Of a stretch of DNA of 64,000 nt, positions 60,083 through 64,000 are shown one piece after another (position 1 is the stretch's first letter; each line of letters opens with the position of its first letter). This stretch comes from Franconibacter helveticus LMG 23732 (lineage in GTDB: Bacteria > Pseudomonadota > Gammaproteobacteria > Enterobacterales > Enterobacteriaceae): assembly GCF_000463115.2 (NCBI RefSeq), contig NZ_AWFX01000049.1:124001-188000 (forward strand), read 5' to 3'. Under the pieces are notes generated by a model. It was not told where the DNA came from. It saw nothing but the letters and a program-made list of their open reading frames with translations, and made no database searches. The translations under genes were made by a program, and so were the position numbers.

Positions 60083-61207
60083 TCATTTGCCGTAGCGGTT
60101 TTCCAGCCACCCCTGCACCTGCGCATAGTCTCCTCGAAAAACAATGTTTGCCGACTTTTTCTCCAGCTGATAACGGTACATCGGGTCGTAATAATCATTT
60201 AACAACGGAACAAGCCAGTCGAAATGCGCTTCGTGGCGGCCCGTTTGCTGATGTTTTAAGAGCGCCTGCGCCTGGAGCTCCGCAAGCCGGGCGAAGCGCT
60301 GAAGGCCCAGGCGACGGCGTATGGCGTAAAGCCCGTGATAAAGATAATCGCCAAATTCGCGCCAGCCCGCCTCTTCGCCATAAGCCTCGCAACAGGCTTG
60401 CTGCATCCCGATAAAGTATTCCTGGCCCAGACGTTGCAGGCGCCGTTCAAAAGGCTCTTCCACCACAGCGACGGGAGAAAGCGCCATTTGCTCGCGCAGC
60501 GCGGCGGGCAGATGGTTCGCGCCAATCGTGCGGCCTTCGTCTTCCAGCACCCAAAAAGGCGAAGGCAGCGTTTGCCATACGGCTTCCTGTGCCAGCAGCG
60601 CGCCGGCAAGGTGATTTTCAAAACTTGCCTGCGAAAGCTGTGCGGTAAGGGTGCGGCCAAAGGACGATCCCCGGTGGCGCGCCAGCCCTTCGAGATCGAT
60701 GCCTGTCGCCATCTCACGCACCAGCAGGGTTTTGCCGCTGCCGGTGCAGCCGCCCACCAGAATCAGCGGACGGCGCGCCAGCTCGTCAATAGCGTCGCTC
60801 GCTGCCTGACGCAACGCTTTATAGCCGCCGATAACCAGCGGATAGTCTATGCCGCTCGCTTTCAACCACTGCTGCACAATATGGGATCGCAACCCGCCGC
60901 GGGCGCAGTAAAGATACCCTTCGGGATGGCGCAGGCAGGCCGCTTGCCAGGCCGCTATGCGTTTCTCGCGCGTTTCGCCCTGCACCAGCTGGTGACCGAG
61001 CGCCAGCGCCGCCTGCTGGCCCCGCTGCTTGTAACAGGTGCCGACGGCGGCGCGCTCCTCATTATTCATCAGCGGCAGGTTACAGGCCGCAGGCAGCGAG
61101 CCCTGCGCAAACTCTACCGGCGCCCGCACGTCGATAAGCGGCGTGGCCTGCGCCAGCAACTGGCGATAATCGCGGGTATCGGGCCGCGCCGTTAGCTTCT
61201 GATCCAT
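60083..61207 (-). CDS. selU: tRNA 2-selenouridine synthase SelU (MnmH/YbbB)
   Basis: Replaces sulfur by selenium at the wobble 2-thiouridine of certain tRNAs using selenophosphate, via a geranylated intermediate. It has 374 residues versus 364 in E. coli. The N-terminal rhodanese domain has catalytic C101 in [10 protein letters not shown]; a P-loop GGCTGSGKT is at 152-160, followed by [14 protein letters not shown]-terminal [12 protein letters not shown] is conserved. Activity would need SelD, which is outside the window. It stands alone between the two sulfur-related clusters. Confidence 0.95.
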   Translation of the reverse strand: MDQKLTARPDTRDYRQLLAQATPLIDVRAPVEFAQGSLPAACNLPLMNNEERAAVGTCYKQRGQQAALALGHQLVQGETREKRIAAWQAACLRHPEGYLYCARGGLRSHIVQQWLKASGIDYPLVIGGYKALRQAASDAIDELARRPLILVGGCTGSGKTLLVREMATGIDLEGLARHRGSSFGRTLTAQLSQASFENHLAGALLAQEAVWQTLPSPFWVLEDEGRTIGANHLPAALREQMALSPVAVVEEPFERRLQRLGQEYFIGMQQACCEAYGEEAGWREFGDYLYHGLYAIRRRLGLQRFARLAELQAQALLKHQQTGRHEAHFDWLVPLLNDYYDPMYRYQLEKKSANIVFRGDYAQVQGWLENRYGK

Positions 61208-61558
61208 GTGACTCCCCCTGAATTTCTGACGGCGCCATTCTACGCCTGCGCGCTAAAGGACGGGCAAGAGTTTGCGCCCGCAGAAAGAAACAAGGCCGCA
61301 AAGCGTTTAGCTCAATTTCGGTAAAGCATTGCTTGCTGGCGGCAATAGCGGGGCGAAAACCGTGAAATTAGCGCTAAAAAGCAGCGATTTAGCACAGGTT
61401 TAGCCATCGATATTTCCGGACGACTTTACCGCTTTCCTTCCTCACGGCTAAATAGCGCAGAATATTCCTTTTGGTTCTGAAAGGTGAGTAAAGGTTCTTT
61501 AGCGGCAAAAAACCACGGTTCTATCATCTGCGAAAACCTTGATTACAGGATAATCGCG
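61208..61558. other. Intergenic region between selU and the CBS gene
   Basis: 351 bp with divergent promoters. I see the short direct repeat GGTTCT (61471 and 61493 areas) but no confident operator, riboswitch or gene. Confidence 0.4.
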
Positions 61559-62929
61559 ATGACCATAGCGCATAACGTTAGCGAGTTGATCGGCAATACT
61601 CCGCTGCTGCGGCTGCAAAAACTTGATACCGGCCCCTGCGAACTGTTACTGAAGCTCGAAAATCAAAACCCTGGCGGCTCGATTAAAGATCGCGTGGCGC
61701 TCTCCATGATCAATGAAGCGGAGCGGCTGGGCCTTCTTGCGCCCGGCGGCACAATTATTGAAGCCACGGCAGGCAATACGGGACTGGGCCTGGCGCTTAT
61801 CGCCGCGCAAAAGGGGTACAAGCTGATTCTGGTGGTGCCGGACAAAATGAGCCGCGAGAAAATTTACCACCTGCGGGCGCTGGGCGCGCAGGTGCGTCTT
61901 ACCCGCTCAGACGTGAATAAAGGCCATCCGGCCTATTATCAGGATTACGCAAAGCGGCTGGCGAGCGAGACGCCCGGGGCGTTTTATATCGATCAGTTTA
62001 CTAACCCGGCCAATTCGCTGGCGCATGAAACCGCCACCGCCCCGGAGCTGTATGCCCAGGCGGCCGGGAAAATTGACGCTATTGTCGTGGGCGTAGGCTC
62101 CGGCGGGACGCTTGGGGGGTTGCAGGCGTGGTTTCGCCAGCACTCGCCCGACACCGAGTTTATTCTTGCGGACCCGGCAGGCTCCGTGCTTGCCGACCAG
62201 GTTGAACATGGCCGCCACGGCGAGGCCGGTTCGTGGCGCGTGGAAGGCATAGGCGAAGATTTCATACCGCCGCTCGCCCGAATTGAAGGCGTTGGGCGCG
62301 CTTATCGTATTAGCGATGCCGAAGCCTTTGAAACCGCCCGCCGCCTGCTGAAAACCGAAGGTATTCTCGCAGGCTCCTCTACCGGCACGCTGCTTGCCGC
62401 CGCGCTGCGCTACTGCCGCGCCCAGACCACGCCGAAGCGGGTAGTCACTTTCGCCTGCGACAGCGGCAATAAGTACCTCTCCAAAATGTTCAATGATGAC
62501 TGGCTGCGCCAGCAGGGGCTGCTTGAGCGCCCTTCGACGGGCGATCTGCGCGATTTTATCGCGTTTCGCCATGACGAAGGGGCAACGGTAACCGCTGCGC
62601 CGGATGATACGCTGGCGACAGTGCTGGCGCGCATGCGGCTTTACGATATTTCGCAGTTGCCCGTGCTGGAAGGGGGCGCTGTGGTCGGCATCGTTGATGA
62701 GTGGGACTTGCTTAATGCCGTACGCGGCGACAGCGCGCGCTTCCTGGAGCCGGTGTCCCGCGCCATGAACCCGCGCGTCGAAACGCTGACTAAAAACGCC
62801 AGCGAGAGCGCGCTGTTTGACGTTTTCTCCCGCGGGCTGGTGGCCGTCATCACCGACGCCGACCGCTTCCTCGGGCTTATTACCCGTACCGACGTGCTGA
62901 ACGCCTGGCGCAACCGGCTTGAATCATAA
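61559..62929 (+). CDS. Cystathionine beta-synthase
   Basis: PLP enzyme joining serine and homocysteine to cystathionine, the first reverse-transsulfuration step. It has 456 residues. PLP lysine K43 is in NPGGSIKDRVAL; TAGNTG (70-75) and GSGGT (179-183) bind the cofactor. Two CBS regulatory domains occupy about 335-456, separating it from CysK/CysM. The ATG at 61559 is chosen; the in-frame extension to 61484 looks non-coding. 10 bp before the gamma-lyase gene. Equivalent to mtcB described in Klebsiella. Confidence 0.92.
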   Translation: MTIAHNVSELIGNTPLLRLQKLDTGPCELLLKLENQNPGGSIKDRVALSMINEAERLGLLAPGGTIIEATAGNTGLGLALIAAQKGYKLILVVPDKMSREKIYHLRALGAQVRLTRSDVNKGHPAYYQDYAKRLASETPGAFYIDQFTNPANSLAHETATAPELYAQAAGKIDAIVVGVGSGGTLGGLQAWFRQHSPDTEFILADPAGSVLADQVEHGRHGEAGSWRVEGIGEDFIPPLARIEGVGRAYRISDAEAFETARRLLKTEGILAGSSTGTLLAAALRYCRAQTTPKRVVTFACDSGNKYLSKMFNDDWLRQQGLLERPSTGDLRDFIAFRHDEGATVTAAPDDTLATVLARMRLYDISQLPVLEGGAVVGIVDEWDLLNAVRGDSARFLEPVSRAMNPRVETLTKNASESALFDVFSRGLVAVITDADRFLGLITRTDVLNAWRNRLES

Positions 62930-62939
62930 GGAAAAGTAA

Positions 62940-64000
62940 ATGGATAAGTTTGCTACTTTGAGCGTGCACAGCGGCGCGCACGACGACCAGTACGGCGCCG
63001 TCATGCCGCCAATCTATGCCACCTCCACCTACGCGCAACCGGCGCCGGGCGAACATACCGGCTATGAATATTCGCGCAGCGGCAATCCCACCCGCCATGC
63101 GCTGGAGCGGGCCATTGCAGAGCTTGAAGGCGGGGCGCAGGGTTATGCTTTTGCTTCGGGCCTTGCGGCTATTTCCACCGTGCTGGAACTACTGGATAAA
63201 GAGAGCCACCTGGTGGCGATTGACGACGTTTACGGCGGCACTTACCGGCTGCTGGAAAACGTGCGCAAGCGCACGGCGGGGTTATCTGTCACCTGGGTAA
63301 AGCCGGACGATCTGGCGGGGCTTGAAGCGGCGATCCGCCCTGAAACGAAAATGATCTGGGTGGAGACGCCGACCAATCCGCTGTTGAAGCTTGCCGATCT
63401 CGCGGCGATAGCCGCTATCGCCCGTCGACATGGAGTGATTAGCGTGGCGGACAACACTTTCGCTTCGCCTGCGCTGCAAAAACCGCTGGAGACAGGGTTC
63501 GATATCGTGGTGCATTCGGCGACCAAATACCTCAACGGCCACTCCGACGTGGTGGCGGGGCTGGCCGTGGTGGGCGATAACGCAGCGCTTCGTGAACAGC
63601 TCGCTTACCTGCAAAACGCCGTTGGCGGCGTGCTCGACCCGTTCAGCAGTTTTTTAACGCTGCGCGGTATTCGCACGCTGGCGCTGCGTATGGAAAAACA
63701 CAGCGCTAACGCGTTAAAAATCGCCCGCTGGCTTGAACAACAGCCGCAGGTGGAGAAGCTCTTTTTTCCGGGGCTTGAGTCCCATCCGCAGCATCAGCTT
63801 GCCAGTCGGCAGATGCAGGGGCCGGGCGGTATGATTTCCGTGGTGGTGAAGGGCGATGAAAGCCGCGCGGCGCAGGTTATCAAAAAGCTTCGTCTTTTTA
63901 CGCTGGCAGAGAGCTTAGGCGGCGTGGAAAGTCTGGTGAGCCAGCCATTCAGCATGACCCACGCCTCTATTCCGCTGGCGCAGCGGCTCGCTAACGGCAT
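62940..64000 (+). CDS. Cystathionine gamma-lyase (3' end outside window)
   Basis: Cys/Met-metabolism PLP enzyme, first 353 residues. PLP lysine K196 is in VVHSATKYLNGHSDVV; YEYSRSGNPTRHALE and FASGLAAIST are family blocks. Gamma-lyase and gamma-synthase are hard to separate by sequence; pairing with cystathionine beta-synthase favours lyase, giving cysteine from cystathionine (mtcC-like). The ATG at 62940 follows AAGGAAAAG. The reading frame remains open to the window end. Confidence 0.9.
   Translation, partial: MDKFATLSVHSGAHDDQYGAVMPPIYATSTYAQPAPGEHTGYEYSRSGNPTRHALERAIAELEGGAQGYAFASGLAAISTVLELLDKESHLVAIDDVYGGTYRLLENVRKRTAGLSVTWVKPDDLAGLEAAIRPETKMIWVETPTNPLLKLADLAAIAAIARRHGVISVADNTFASPALQKPLETGFDIVVHSATKYLNGHSDVVAGLAVVGDNAALREQLAYLQNAVGGVLDPFSSFLTLRGIRTLALRMEKHSANALKIARWLEQQPQVEKLFFPGLESHPQHQLASRQMQGPGGMISVVVKGDESRAAQVIKKLRLFTLAESLGGVESLVSQPFSMTHASIPLAQRLANG

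Overview
The window reads as chromosomal DNA of an Enterobacteriaceae species, probably of the Cronobacter/Enterobacter group. The base composition is GC-rich. Most proteins match their Escherichia coli K-12 counterparts in length and sequence as I know them, and gene order follows the E. coli ybaA-to-ybbB segment (about minutes 10-11). The genus is an inference. I saw no tRNA, rRNA, insertion sequence, prophage or CRISPR array.

Layout. (1) 1-2.3 kb: 3' part of lacZ, then ybaA. (2) 2.3-13.8 kb, largely accessory: a flavin-reductase-like gene broken by one in-frame TGA; a pdeB-like EAL phosphodiesterase; a carbohydrate cluster (GntR/UTRA regulator, enolase-superfamily acid-sugar dehydratase, PTS EIIBC); a methionine-type ABC transporter (metI/N/Q-like) joined to a 2-oxoglutarate/Fe(II) oxygenase; and a chemoreceptor. 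(3) 13.9-46.7 kb, the conserved core: rpmE2-rpmJ2 behind a Zur-like box, ylaC, maa, hha-tomB, acrAB/acrR, mscK, rsmS, priC, ybaN, apt, dnaX-ybaB-recR, htpG, adk, hemH, gsk, ybaL, ushA, ybaK, ybaP, copA/cueR, a small M15 peptidase, and ybbJ-qmcA. Relative to K-12, aes, fsr, ybaQ, ybaST and fetAB are absent from their usual places. (4) 46.8-50.4 kb, an accessory island in the usual fetAB position: a gene of unknown function, then a three-gene operon (short YadA-type trimeric autotransporter with a collagen-like stretch, small lipoprotein, secreted small protein). (5) 50.5-55.9 kb: ybbN(cnoX)-ybbO-tesA and ybbA-ybbP. (6) 56-64 kb: an outer-membrane porin, a second methionine-type ABC transporter (metQ/N/I-like), selU, and a cystathionine beta-synthase/gamma-lyase pair (reverse transsulfuration) that runs off the window end.

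How the parts work together. Three blocks concern sulfur: two distinct MetNIQ-type importers, one with a dioxygenase and one near a methionine-to-cysteine pathway. copA-cueR, acrAB-acrR and rpmE2-rpmJ2 keep readable regulatory sites (CueR dyad, AcrR palindrome, Zur-like box). htpG has a consensus heat-shock promoter. Two programmed -1 frameshift sites can be read from sequence: dnaX (tau/gamma) and copA (a predicted 70-residue CopA(Z) copper chaperone).
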